A stretch of DNA of 48,952 nucleotides from Mesorhizobium silamurunense (lineage in GTDB: Bacteria > Pseudomonadota > Alphaproteobacteria > Rhizobiales > Rhizobiaceae). The stretch lies in the NCBI RefSeq assembly GCF_014843825.1, contig NZ_JHQR01000204.1, positions 1-48,952 of the forward strand, given 5' to 3'. A program made the position numbers and the translations under genes. The notes beneath the pieces are model-generated. The model did no database searches. It had not been told where the DNA came from and saw only the letters and a program-made list of their open reading frames with translations. Positions 17,860-25,846 of the stretch are shown here, piece after piece; the stretch's first letter is position 1, and every line of letters starts with the position of its first letter.

Positions 17860-18558
17860 TTTCAGGACTCCTAGTGCGCGTTGTCCGCGGAATTACCGCG
17901 GCCTTAAATCAAAGGGGTGGCTTGACCGGGCCTTCGGGCAGGAAGGGCCGAAAGTTAGACTACATGCAGGATGAGCGGCTTTTCCGAGGGTTCGTCGCAG
18001 ATGCGCAACTTCGAGCGTCAGGCGAGCCATCTATTTTGACGTTGAGCCAGATACGGTGACGCGTCAGGTCAAGTTGGAATGTGCTGCATCACTTCAATAT
18101 CTCATTCCCCCCAGTCTTCCATTTTTGCCTTATGCGGATTGTTACTATCGAGCCAAGCCGCTGAAATTTCGGGCATTGGTTCAGAACATTGGCAGGGTCT
18201 CCCACCACATCCCAAGCAAAAACCTGCTAGCACGGAACCGCAGAAGCTCGTCGTCGCAAAAAAATAGCCTCCCGATTGACTTTATTGCGGAGGCGCCTCG
18301 TCACTCTTCCTGTGACGTTGCCTTCGGCGGGAGTCGCTTCTTCCTCTGGAACCGCAAAACCGAATAGGCGCAGTCGGCGACCGCTTCTGCCCCCACGAAA
18401 CTGCCTCCGACGAGAGCCGCATGGTCGAAGTGCCCGAGTGCCGTAGCGCTTTAGTCAACAGACGCGTGAGACTTTTGCAGTAGGTCAAATCGACCCCCTC
18501 CGGCAATAGTTCGGGCCGGTCCACACGGGCCCGCACCGCTTTTTCTTTGGAGGCCGGC
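17860..18558. other. 700-bp divergent intergenic region upstream of the E2-E1-JAB operon and the MttB-family gene
   Basis: No convincing gene lies here. The short open frames in it look like chance or decayed sequence, and none encodes a small protein ending in Gly-Gly that could serve as a ubiquitin-like modifier. It should contain the promoter of the leftward operon (next to 17860-17950) and that of the rightward betaine operon. The 15-mer GTGAGACTTTTGCAG at 18466-18480 also occurs upstream of the SDR genes. An AT-rich segment lies at 18060-18270. Confidence 0.45.
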
Positions 18559-20112
18559 ATGACCGCTCAACTACTACTTTCTCGTAGAGGAGGGCGGGAA
18601 GCGCGGCGGACGATCCGTACGGCGCCAAAGGTCGACATGTTGCCCACGCTGAAGCGGGACCTGCCGGTGATAGAGCCGATGGATGCCGAGCAGGTTGAAC
18701 GCATTCACGAGGCTTCTCTCGCGATCCTGGAAGAAGTAGGTGTGGTGTTTCGCGATCCGATCGCGATTGAGGACTGGAAGAGAGCCGGAGCGGACGTGTT
18801 CGCGGATGACCGCGTTCATCTCGATCGCGGTCTGATCATGGAGCTCATCAAGACCATTCCCCCCAATGTCGAATATTTCGCGCGGGATCCGGCGAAGAAT
18901 GTCGAGCTCGGAGGCGACAAATCCATCTTCGTGCCGATGACCGGCGCGCCTTACATGCGCGACCTCGATGACGTCAGACGTGGCCCGACGATCGCGGACC
19001 TTGGGACCTTCCACAAGCTTGCGCACATGATGCCGGCGCTGCATTCATCGGCGCACCACATCGTCGAGCCAATGGACATTGTTGTCGCGCATCGGCACCT
19101 GCACATCACCTATTCGTCAATAAAGCACTCCGACAAGATATTCATGGGCATGACCACCTCGCCCAAGAACGCCGAGGACGTACTCGATATGTGCGAGATC
19201 CTTTTCGGCGAAGGCTTCCTCGAGAAGCATGCAGTGACCACCGGAAACTGCAACGGCAATTCGCCGCTGGTGTGGGACCAGGTCATGCTGGGCGGCATGC
19301 GTGCTTTCTGCCGGCGCAATCAACCCGTGTTGTGCTCGCCCTTCGTTCTCGGCGGCGCGAACACGCCAGCCTCCACCGCAGCGGCAGTTGCGCAGCTCAA
19401 TGCGGAGGCGCTTTCGGCACTCGCCTACACGCAGGTGGTACGCAAGGGCTGCCCTGCGATCTATGGGCATTACCTGTCGACCGTCTCGATGCAATCGGGA
19501 GCGCCGATGGCGGGAACGCCGGAAATCTCGCTCATGAACTTCATGATCGGCCAAATGGCTCGCCGCTACAACGTCCCCTGGCGTACCTCCAACCTGCTTG
19601 GCGGCGCCAAGATCTTCGATGCGCAAGCTGGCTATGAAAGTGCGATGACGATGATGGCCGTGCTGATGTCAGGCGCAAACTACATTTGGCATTCGGCTGG
19701 CTGGAATGAAGCCGGCATGCACTGCTCGATCGCAAAGTTCGTCGTCGACGCCGAAGTCTGCGCCATGGGCTATCGCATGACGCAAGGCATCCAGTGGGAC
19801 GACTTTGATGAAGCCCTGGCTGCGGTCCGTGATGTCGGGCCCGGCGGCCATTACTTTGGACATCCGCATACACAGGCGAACTTCGAGAAAGCCTTCTTTA
19901 TCCCGAAACTCTTCGACAATAACTCGATCGAGCAGTGGTACGCTGATGGCTCCAAGGACATCAAGCAACGCGCGCTCGATCATGCGCGCCGCCTTCTGGC
20001 CGAATATGAAGAACCTAAGCTCGACGTTGCGAAGGACGAGGAATTGCGCGCGTATATCGATCGTCGCTCGCGGGAAATCCCCGCCGTCGACGCGCTCAAC
20101 GAGGAATACTGA
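18559..20112 (+). CDS. MttB-family (non-pyrrolysine) quaternary-amine methyltransferase
   Basis: A 517-residue member of the trimethylamine methyltransferase (MttB) superfamily. The frame is open throughout, with no in-frame TAG, so this is the pyrrolysine-free branch to which glycine betaine and proline betaine demethylases (MtgB/MtpB types) belong. Recognisable family blocks are IHEASLAILEEVGV near residue 40, TGNCNGNSPLVWD, PFVLGGANTPAS and GGHYFGHPHTQANF. I placed the start at the ATG at 18559, five bases after GGAGG; an upstream TTG at 18547 is less likely. The HpbD-type epimerase gene follows after 8 bases. Together they suggest removal of an N-methyl group from a proline-type betaine such as stachydrine, a compound legumes supply to rhizobia. 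The methyl acceptor (corrinoid protein or other) is not encoded here. Confidence 0.88.
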   Translation: MTAQLLLSRRGGREARRTIRTAPKVDMLPTLKRDLPVIEPMDAEQVERIHEASLAILEEVGVVFRDPIAIEDWKRAGADVFADDRVHLDRGLIMELIKTIPPNVEYFARDPAKNVELGGDKSIFVPMTGAPYMRDLDDVRRGPTIADLGTFHKLAHMMPALHSSAHHIVEPMDIVVAHRHLHITYSSIKHSDKIFMGMTTSPKNAEDVLDMCEILFGEGFLEKHAVTTGNCNGNSPLVWDQVMLGGMRAFCRRNQPVLCSPFVLGGANTPASTAAAVAQLNAEALSALAYTQVVRKGCPAIYGHYLSTVSMQSGAPMAGTPEISLMNFMIGQMARRYNVPWRTSNLLGGAKIFDAQAGYESAMTMMAVLMSGANYIWHSAGWNEAGMHCSIAKFVVDAEVCAMGYRMTQGIQWDDFDEALAAVRDVGPGGHYFGHPHTQANFEKAFFIPKLFDNNSIEQWYADGSKDIKQRALDHARRLLAEYEEPKLDVAKDEELRAYIDRRSREIPAVDALNEEY

Positions 20113-20120
20113 GCGTCCTC

Positions 20121-21230
20121 ATGCGCATTGACCAGATCAACGTCTATAAGACCCAGCTGCCTGTTAAAGGCGGCATTTATCGCATGGCCAGCGATGACGT
20201 CGACGCGCTTGGCAGCACCCTTGTCGAGATTGTTACTGATAACGGGCTGACAGGCTGGGGCGAGACCTGCCCAATCGGGCCCGTTTACCAGCCACATCAT
20301 GCACTCGGCGCACGCGCAGCGATGGCCGAAATCGCGCCGGGCCTCATCGGTTCTGAAATTGCTTCGATCAGGCTTCTCGCCAAACGCATGGACGAGCGTC
20401 TGAACGGACATGGCTATGCCAAGGCCGCATTCGACATGGCGTTTCTCGACCTTCTCGGCCAGCGGCTGGGAGTGCCGGTCTCAACGCTCTTGGGGGGTGC
20501 GCTCACGGGCCGCATCCCGTCCTATTATTCGCTGATCGTCGGTGCGCCGGATGAGACGGCCCGCATCGCGGCAGACAAGGTCAAGGCGGGCTATCCACGC
20601 CTGCAGGTGAAAATTTCGGGGCGCAATCTCGAGGAGCATGTGGCCACGGTTCACAAGGTTTGGGAGGCGGTTGGCTTTAAGGCGCGCATTGCCGTGGACG
20701 GCAACAGAGGCCTGACCGTGGCCTCTGCAATCCATCTCGATCGGCTCTGCCAAACGATCCCGTTTGTTTTCGAACAGCCCTGCAACACCATGGACGAGGT
20801 CGAGACGCTCAGGGGTCGCGTGACGCACCCGGTCTATCTGGACGAGAACACCGAGGATCAGAATGTCGTGCTTCGAGCGATCTCGCTAGGCATCGCGGAT
20901 GGCTTCGGTTTCAAGATTACGCGCCTGGGCGGCCTCACGAAGATGACGACCGTACGCGACCTTTGCGCCATCCGCTCACTCCCGCACAGCTGTGATGACG
21001 CATGGGGTGGCGACATAATCGCGGCTGCTTGCGTGCATTTGGCTTCCACTGTAGAGCCGCGCCGTTTTGAGGGCGCCTGGATCGCGCAGGAATATATCGA
21101 AGGACATTTCGACGCGAAGAATCCGATCGTCATCGAAAAGGGTCACATCGCAGTACCGCAACTGCCAGGCCTCGGCGTCAAACCAGAACCCGGCATGTTC
21201 GGTGAGCCGGTAGCCACGTACGGATCCTAG
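20121..21230 (+). CDS. hpbD: Enolase-superfamily betaine epimerase, HpbD-like
   Basis: A 369-residue muconate-lactonising-type enolase-superfamily enzyme. The barrel lysine is K164 in RLQVKISG (first position of the KxK motif is Q162), metal ligands D193 (AVDGN), E218 (FEQP) and D241 (LDENTED), and the opposing base is K265 (FGFKITRLGG). Two lysines on opposite faces mean a racemase or epimerase rather than a dehydratase. Long stretches (GETCPIGP, HALGARAAMAEIAPGLIG, FEQPCNTMDEV, LPHSCDDAWGGDIIAAAC) match what I remember of HpbD, the 4-hydroxyproline betaine/proline betaine 2-epimerase of marine alphaproteobacteria. It would convert L- to D-proline betaines. The regulator gene downstream overlaps its TAG stop by one base (TAGTG). 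Assignment is from memory, without alignment. Confidence 0.88.
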   Translation: MRIDQINVYKTQLPVKGGIYRMASDDVDALGSTLVEIVTDNGLTGWGETCPIGPVYQPHHALGARAAMAEIAPGLIGSEIASIRLLAKRMDERLNGHGYAKAAFDMAFLDLLGQRLGVPVSTLLGGALTGRIPSYYSLIVGAPDETARIAADKVKAGYPRLQVKISGRNLEEHVATVHKVWEAVGFKARIAVDGNRGLTVASAIHLDRLCQTIPFVFEQPCNTMDEVETLRGRVTHPVYLDENTEDQNVVLRAISLGIADGFGFKITRLGGLTKMTTVRDLCAIRSLPHSCDDAWGGDIIAAACVHLASTVEPRRFEGAWIAQEYIEGHFDAKNPIVIEKGHIAVPQLPGLGVKPEPGMFGEPVATYGS

Positions 21231-22285
21231 TGAACGCACCTGCCAACATCAGCGCTATAACGTTGTTGGCCACGCCGAAAATTTCGGCGGAGGCCGATCG
21301 GCCGTTTGACCTGGTGGTTCTGGTGTTGCCCGGGTTCTCGCACCTGGCGCTTCACGCGTATATCGAACCCTTTCGTATCGCCAACACAGTATCGAGGCTG
21401 CCGCTGTTCCGGTGGCGAATCGCGGGGCTTGACGCTCGGCCAATCGAAGGCGCCAACGGCCTTTCAGTTGCTGTTGATGTCGCGATAGAAGAGCTGGTTT
21501 TCGGCTCGGACGATCGCAAACCGAACCAGCTCGCTATCGTGACGGGCGAGCCGGTAGAACGGCAACTGACGCCTGAGCTGAACGGATTTCTGAGAACGAT
21601 GGCGCGTCGCGGGGTTCCGATATCTGCGGTTGGGACAGCGACGTGGCTGCTTGCGCGGACGGGCCTTCTGGCAGGCACACGCTGCACGATACATTGGTCG
21701 CGGCTCGCTGCTTTCGCCGAGGTGTTCAACCAGCCCCGCATAAGCGATTCCTTGTTTGTCAAGGACGGCCAGTATTCAACCTGCGCAGGAGAACTCGCGG
21801 CCTTCGACCTGGCCGTCGATTTGATCGGCAGCGATGCCGGCGGGGACATTGCACAGGAGGTCTGCCGCCACGCGACTGTCGAAGGCCAGCGTTCAGGATC
21901 AAACCGCCAGACCGGGCCCTCGGGTCTAGCCTTTGCCGGTGTGAGCGACAAGCTTCTGATGGCAATGCGGATCATGGAAGAAAATGTGGAGTTCCCGCTG
22001 ACACTGGACAAGGTTTCGCAGCGGGCCGGAGTATCGCGGCGCCAGTTGGAACGCTTGTTCGCGTCGCATATCGGGCTTCCGCCGGTGCGTCACTATCTGC
22101 GGATACGCATAGACCATGCGAAGCGCTTGATCGAAGGCACGCGGATGCCCATCATCGACGTTGCCGTGGCCTGTGGGTTTCTGTCTGCTTCGCACTTCGC
22201 AAAGTGCTTCAGAGCCTTCAATGGGATGTCTCCGCAGCAGTGTCGAGCTCTGGTGCCGGCTTGGGTTGGGCCCGGCTTGAGATGA
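21230..22285 (+). CDS. GlxA-type AraC-family regulator (DJ-1/PfpI domain plus AraC domain)
   Basis: A 351-residue regulator. Residues about 25-210 form a DJ-1/PfpI-like (class I glutamine-amidotransferase fold) domain starting FDLVVLVLPGFSHLAL; residues about 240-345 are a double helix-turn-helix AraC domain (KVSQRAGVSRRQLERLF, PIIDVAVACGFLSASHFAKCF). Regulators of this architecture, such as GbdR and CdhR, often control betaine and carnitine catabolism, which suits its place behind the MttB-family and HpbD genes. The GTG start overlaps the epimerase stop, so it belongs to the same transcript and may autoregulate it. A dead relative of its AraC domain lies at about 3.8-4.0 kb. Confidence 0.9.
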   Translation: MNAPANISAITLLATPKISAEADRPFDLVVLVLPGFSHLALHAYIEPFRIANTVSRLPLFRWRIAGLDARPIEGANGLSVAVDVAIEELVFGSDDRKPNQLAIVTGEPVERQLTPELNGFLRTMARRGVPISAVGTATWLLARTGLLAGTRCTIHWSRLAAFAEVFNQPRISDSLFVKDGQYSTCAGELAAFDLAVDLIGSDAGGDIAQEVCRHATVEGQRSGSNRQTGPSGLAFAGVSDKLLMAMRIMEENVEFPLTLDKVSQRAGVSRRQLERLFASHIGLPPVRHYLRIRIDHAKRLIEGTRMPIIDVAVACGFLSASHFAKCFRAFNGMSPQQCRALVPAWVGPGLR

Positions 22286-22675
22286 TAGTTGGTATTTGAA
22301 TTTAGCGGAGAACAGCGGCACCTCTATCCATGCCAATGTAACGATACGTTCTGGATCAAAAAGCTCAAACGGCGAGGATGAGCGTCTATCCGATGTCCTC
22401 TTCTTCGTCCCGACGGATGTTCACGTGGCAACCATAGGATTGATGACGGCGTTCGATGCCGCCGACCATGGTGGCCCCAGGATGACTTCTCGCGATTGTA
22501 TGATGCAGGGGGGCGATGATTTCATTTCATCCAAGAAAGACTCTGTTTGCATTATTGCGTTGGGGATCCCGCAGCATCTCGGGCAAAACCCGGACACGTT
22601 TGTGCGGGCCAGCTTACGATTGATCTACAGGCCGGGTGGCGCGCAGCAGACAGATGGAGCGATTGAGTCAGGACA
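22286..22675 (+). other. 390-bp region upstream of the LuxR-family gene
   Basis: This stretch contains an open frame (22296-22679, TTG start, ATGA overlap with the luxR-type gene) whose product of about 127 residues I do not recognise. Codon usage and composition are not persuasive, so I do not call it a gene. The region should include the promoter of the LuxR-family gene. I see no clear tra-box palindrome. Confidence 0.35.
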
Positions 22676-23413
22676 ATGACGAGGGGCCTGCCAGGTATCT
22701 TCGAGACATTCCTGGAACAGCTGTCGGAGAGTGTCGATCAGACAGATTTCCGGGAAGCAATGGCCAGCGTGGCCACAAGACTTGATCTACTTACGTTTGC
22801 CTATCTGTCCTTGCCACTGCAACCTTCCGGCGAGCCCAAGCTGATCTCGAATTATCCGCCTCCCTGGACCGCGCACTATCTGCAAAACCGGTATCAGAAC
22901 CTCGATCCAATCGTCTTGCGTGCGCGGTGTGGCGGATGTCCTTTTCTATGGGAACCGGATCTTCGTGGCGCTGAGATATCGCAGGTTCAGCAAAGGCTGT
23001 TCGCTGAAGCGGCAGAGTTCGGCATCTGCCGTGGATTGACGATCCCGATTGTCGATCGCAGGGGCTGTGTTGCAGCGATGACCTTTGCCGCGGATGAGCC
23101 CAATTCCGCGTTCCTGCGTGTTGCCAAGCAGTATGAGCAGGCGCTCCAACTCATGGCGACGTACTTTCACATTCATGTTCGCCGTAAACTCTCGGGCAAT
23201 CGAATGGTCGACGGCGTTTTGCTGACACCCCGCGAATATGAGTGCCTGCAATGGGCCGCGCGCGGCAAGTCCGCCTCGGACATCGGCTGCATCTTGGGCC
23301 TCAAGCCGCGCACCGCCGCTTTCCATCTGGACAACGCCAAGAAGAAGCTTGGCGTGCGAACGCAAAACCAGGCCATCGCGCTGCTGGCCTCCTCACGGTC
23401 TTCAATTCTCTAA
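22676..23413 (+). CDS. traR: LuxR-family quorum-sensing regulator (TraR-like)
   Basis: A 245-residue protein with an N-terminal acyl-homoserine-lactone-binding domain and a C-terminal LuxR helix-turn-helix. The binding domain keeps the spaced aromatic and acidic residues of the family in PPPWTAHYLQNRYQNLDP and PFLWEPD. The DNA-binding end reads LTPREYECLQWAARGKSASD, then IGCILGLKPRTAAFHLDNA. In ICEMlSym of Mesorhizobium, TraR with lactone activates the genes leading to FseA and excision. Here it is followed by a dead fseA and by qseM/qseC, the same functional neighbourhood, so I call it TraR-like. No lactone synthase gene is in the window, so the signal must come from elsewhere. It appears intact and could act on other copies of the element. 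Confidence 0.85.
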   Translation: MTRGLPGIFETFLEQLSESVDQTDFREAMASVATRLDLLTFAYLSLPLQPSGEPKLISNYPPPWTAHYLQNRYQNLDPIVLRARCGGCPFLWEPDLRGAEISQVQQRLFAEAAEFGICRGLTIPIVDRRGCVAAMTFAADEPNSAFLRVAKQYEQALQLMATYFHIHVRRKLSGNRMVDGVLLTPREYECLQWAARGKSASDIGCILGLKPRTAAFHLDNAKKKLGVRTQNQAIALLASSRSSIL

Positions 23414-23654
23414 GAAACTGAAATCGTCCTTTAGTTCGCCTGTGCCCGTATAGAGGCTGTTTCCGCATTCTCCAATGGGCGTCTGCGATACCGAGTTTCA
23501 AGCACCGGCTCGACTGGGACGCGCGGGACGAAATGGCTGATATGAGATTGATACCTTTGACGCGCAGAAGCCGCATTATTCTTATTTCGACTCGATCGCC
23601 GCGTGATGCCTGACCGACGCCTCTGTGCTCTGTGCGGGCTTAGCTCATGAATTG

Positions 23655-24310
23655 GGAATGCAGTCGACAAGCCGGATTGGTGCGATGAAGAGTCATACGA
23701 CTACACCGCCCATCTGGCCCGGTGAGACTGGGCGTAGGAGTTCTGGCTGCGCAATCCGCATTCCGGCAGGACTTGGGGCCGCATGGCTGGAATGCCGGAA
23801 GTTGCTCGATATTATTGTGCCGCGAGTCAGCTTGGCGTGTTGGGACGTTTGTCGCCAACTCTCTCAGGCGTGATGCAGCGGTATGCTGGTGTTCAAGCCG
23901 AACGCCCATACTTACTGACTAGGACGTCCAGCCTGTCGTGCGGGCGCTGGCTTTTTGCTGTCGGTCCAGCTCCACATCGACGCGATCTGGCCCCACTGGG
24001 CAGTTGAAACACGTCTATGGCACTCGAATGTCTCAGCAGTCTAAGTGCGGACGGACGCTCGCCAAAGACCCTGTTTTCAACCGTAAGCGGGTGGCCGCCA
24101 TCTCCGCTTCGTCTTCCAGGCTGTCGACGGTTCGCCTGCGGAGGCTTCGCACCGGGAAACTTGCCGAAGCGCTGATTGGCAAACCGCGGGTCCAGGTCGA
24201 CTGAAAAATCCTCGCGACCATCTGCTTGGCCGCATCCGTCCACCGCGCCACTGGCCGCGGCGCTCACGAATGGCGGGGCAGGGAGTTCGTTTTTGAAAAG
24301 CGCGCACTGC
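23655..24310 (+). pseudogene. fseA: Degenerate fseA-type activator (DUF6499 + DUF2285)
   Basis: In one frame the N-terminus is clear: PDWCDEESYDYTAHLAR, stop, DWA, stop, EFWLRNP. This matches WRDERSYDYTTGLTPREWAWEFLRRNP of the second copy at 33.9 kb, but two of the codons have become stops. Further on, KLAEALIGKPRVQVD matches ELAEALIGERRVHAD, in another frame, and GRGAHEW recalls the C-terminal SRGRALMNAG. At least three frame changes are needed. It therefore cannot make FseA, although the neighbouring traR-like, qseM and qseC genes are open. The 240 bp before it show homology at the DNA level to 33.69-33.77 kb but no gene. Confidence 0.75.
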
Positions 24311-24318
24311 GCAATTCG

Positions 24319-24600
24319 TCAGTTGCCGAACAATTCCTTGTAGCCGGTGGTCACAATCCAGTTCACACGGTCGAGATGACTGCGGAGAGCCTTTCGGGCG
24401 CGCTCCGGTTCCTTTGCCGGATCAATGCCGAGGATCAGATGCGCCATTTCCTCTTCGCTGGCGTCGTCAGCTGATGCGTCCAGTAGCCGCATATAGATCG
24501 TGAAATGCTCTTTGTCGTACGGCGTGAGGCTTTCGGACCAGGGGACCTCGTCGCGAAGCGTTGAGCTTTGAGTCCCATCTGTTCCCGTTAATCGATTCAT
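24319..24600 (-). CDS. qseM: QseM-like antiactivator (DUF2285 protein, 93 aa)
   Basis: A small DUF2285 protein: SLTPYDKEHFTIYMRLLDAS, then EEEMAHLILGIDP and ARKALRSHLDRVNWIVTTGYKEL. In Mesorhizobium ICEMlSym, QseM binds and blocks both TraR and FseA, keeping transfer off in most cells, and is encoded opposite qseC. Size, domain and divergent arrangement here all agree. I use the ATG at 24600; a TTG at 24645 would place the start inside the operator palindrome. It ends head-to-tail against the dead fseA. With fseA dead next door, its likely target in this locus is the TraR-like protein, or FseA from another copy. Confidence 0.8.
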   Translation of the reverse strand: MNRLTGTDGTQSSTLRDEVPWSESLTPYDKEHFTIYMRLLDASADDASEEEMAHLILGIDPAKEPERARKALRSHLDRVNWIVTTGYKELFGN

Positions 24601-24645
24601 GTCTGCTGTGAACCTCGCCTGTTGAGCGCCGGATGCAACGCACAA

Positions 24646-24662
24646 TATCCCAAAATGGGATA
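24646..24662. promoter_or_regulatory. Palindromic operator candidate, qseM side
   Basis: TATCCCAAAATGGGATA is a perfect 6-bp inverted repeat around a 5-bp centre in the 116-bp space between the divergent qseM and qseC starts. A related half-site (GGGATTA) follows at 24673-24679. The small HTH protein QseC is known to bind operators in this interval in ICEMlSym, so this is a probable QseC site. Binding here is inferred. Confidence 0.65.
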
Positions 24663-24688
24663 CTCCGAAACCGGGATTAGTCGCTGAG

Positions 24689-24707
24689 CCGGTCTTTACC
24701 TGACCGG
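24689..24707. promoter_or_regulatory. Palindromic operator candidate, qseC side
   Basis: CCGGTCTTTACCTGACCGG is a perfect 6-bp inverted repeat with a 7-bp centre, ending 9 bases before the qseC start codon. Its sequence differs from the TATCCC palindrome. It could be a second operator or a hairpin in the qseC leader that affects translation. Confidence 0.5.
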
Positions 24708-24716
24708 TTCGCCTAC

Positions 24717-24950
24717 ATGCCGAAATCTCTTCGATCGCCCCGCCACCAGCGGTTTCTGGCCCAGCTGATATCGCTGCGCAAGGCCAAAGGCCTGACCCAG
24801 GCGCAGGTGGCTGACAAGCTTGGTCGGCCGCAATCCTTCGTGGCCAAGTACGAGGGTGGAGAGCGGCGTCTCGATATCATTGAGTTTCTCGACGTAACTG
24901 CGGTGCTTGACGCTGATCCGTGCGAGCTTCTGTCCAGCCTGCGGACGTAG
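24717..24950 (+). CDS. qseC: QseC-like XRE-family repressor (77 aa)
   Basis: A 77-residue protein made almost only of a Cro/CI-type helix-turn-helix: LISLRKAKGLTQAQVADKLG, then RPQSFVAKYEGGERRLDIIEFL. In ICEMlSym, QseC controls a switch between its own gene and the divergent qseM, so that only a minority of cells lose the QseM block. The small size, the divergent qseM partner and the palindromes between them support the same identity. The ATG at 24717 is the only sensible start. Confidence 0.82.
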   Translation: MPKSLRSPRHQRFLAQLISLRKAKGLTQAQVADKLGRPQSFVAKYEGGERRLDIIEFLDVTAVLDADPCELLSSLRT

Positions 24951-25350
24951 CGGGCGCCCGCGCGCCTAGCGGCTCGCGCCGGGTGCTCGTGAACTGAGCC
25001 CGCTTTTCGGCAAGCTCAGGCGGTCTCGGCCATTCGGCTCCGCCCCCTGGCATGGGTCGTCAGGCCCCCGCAATTCTTTTCTGTTGGGCCTTTTCCCGGC
25101 GGCGCAGGGTGGGCGGCTCGCCCTTCTAGGCCCGCCGCGGCGCCCCGCAACCCTTCGCTTGCGCTTCGGGTCCTTCTCTTCGTTCCGGTCCTTCGGATGC
25201 GGTCCGCCTTCGACGGCGGGCCCTTCCGGTCGCGACTCGCCGCCCACCCCGCTTCCGCGGAAAGCCGCGATTGGCGAGCGGAGGACAAAACGATGCGTGC
25301 AATAGCAAGCGTTTCGCCGGCGGAGTGGCTGGTGCAGGCAGGGGCGGGCG
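24951..25350. other. GC-rich non-coding stretch
   Basis: About 400 bp with very high GC and many short inverted and direct C/G-rich words (for example GGCGGCTCGCCC, CCGCCGCGGCGCC and repeated TTCG(G)GTCC). Long open frames on both strands are an effect of GC content, and none has recognisable protein features. Such leaders precede ardC-type genes on mobile elements, and an ardC remnant follows immediately. A structured regulatory or transfer-related site is possible but I cannot show one. Confidence 0.4.
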
Positions 25351-25353
25351 CTC

Positions 25354-25510
25354 GGGCGCCAGCCTCAATCAGGAGATCACAGACCGCATCATTGTCGAGC
25401 TGGAGCGCGGCACCGTGCCATGGGTCAAGCGAGGGGCAGGACAACGGCCGGCCTTGGGCTGCCGAGGAATGCTTCCGGGCGCCAGCCCCGCTGCTGCAGC
25501 AAAAGATCAG
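25354..25510 (+). pseudogene. ardC: Remnant of an ArdC-type antirestriction protein, N-terminus only
   Basis: One frame reads LNQEITDRIIVELERGTVPWVKR, the characteristic N-terminal helix of ArdC-family antirestriction proteins (single-stranded-DNA-binding domain), followed in a shifted frame by GLPRNAS, another family block. The metalloprotease half is absent. ArdC genes are common passengers of conjugative elements, which agrees with the adjacent transfer-control genes. Confidence 0.6.
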
Positions 25511-25778
25511 CCAGCTGTCACAGCATGGCTGAACAACGCATCTTATCGGCGTCGAGGAGTGCCGCAGGCGCATAAGCTCAGACATGACCTCGGGGAGACC
25601 GATGCCGGCAAAGAGCCTGGTTGCAGCATTCCATCAACAATAGCAAAAGCCATCCTGATCCAAAGCGCGTCTAAGCACTTCCATTTCAGGCGTTAGTCGA
25701 GGTCCGCGTTGACCAGGAGCCCCCTTTTGGTCCGCTGGAAGAGGGCGCCGCCAAGTGTCGCCCGTGCAGGGACGACCG

Positions 25779-25803
25779 CAAAAAGGGCGCACAAGGCGCC
25801 CTT
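25779..25803 (-). terminator. Rho-independent terminator of the OmpW gene
   Basis: On the minus strand AAGGGCGC pairs with GCGCCCTT around a 5-base loop, followed by a run of T residues. It lies 44 bases beyond the OmpW stop, exactly where transcription of that gene should end. Confidence 0.8.
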
Positions 25804-25846
25804 CATTTCAGATCGGCTATCAGCAAGCCGCCTTCGCCGTTCGCTA

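Noticed and set aside
22296..22679. 127-codon frame overlapping the start of the LuxR-family gene by ATGA
   Set aside because: TTG start without ribosome site and no family resemblance; the overlap may be accidental. Left as intergenic sequence.
24966..25585. Long frames on both strands in the GC-rich stretch before the ardC remnant
   Set aside because: Frames in several registers on both strands are expected at such GC content; only the LNQEITDRII segment has real protein similarity.
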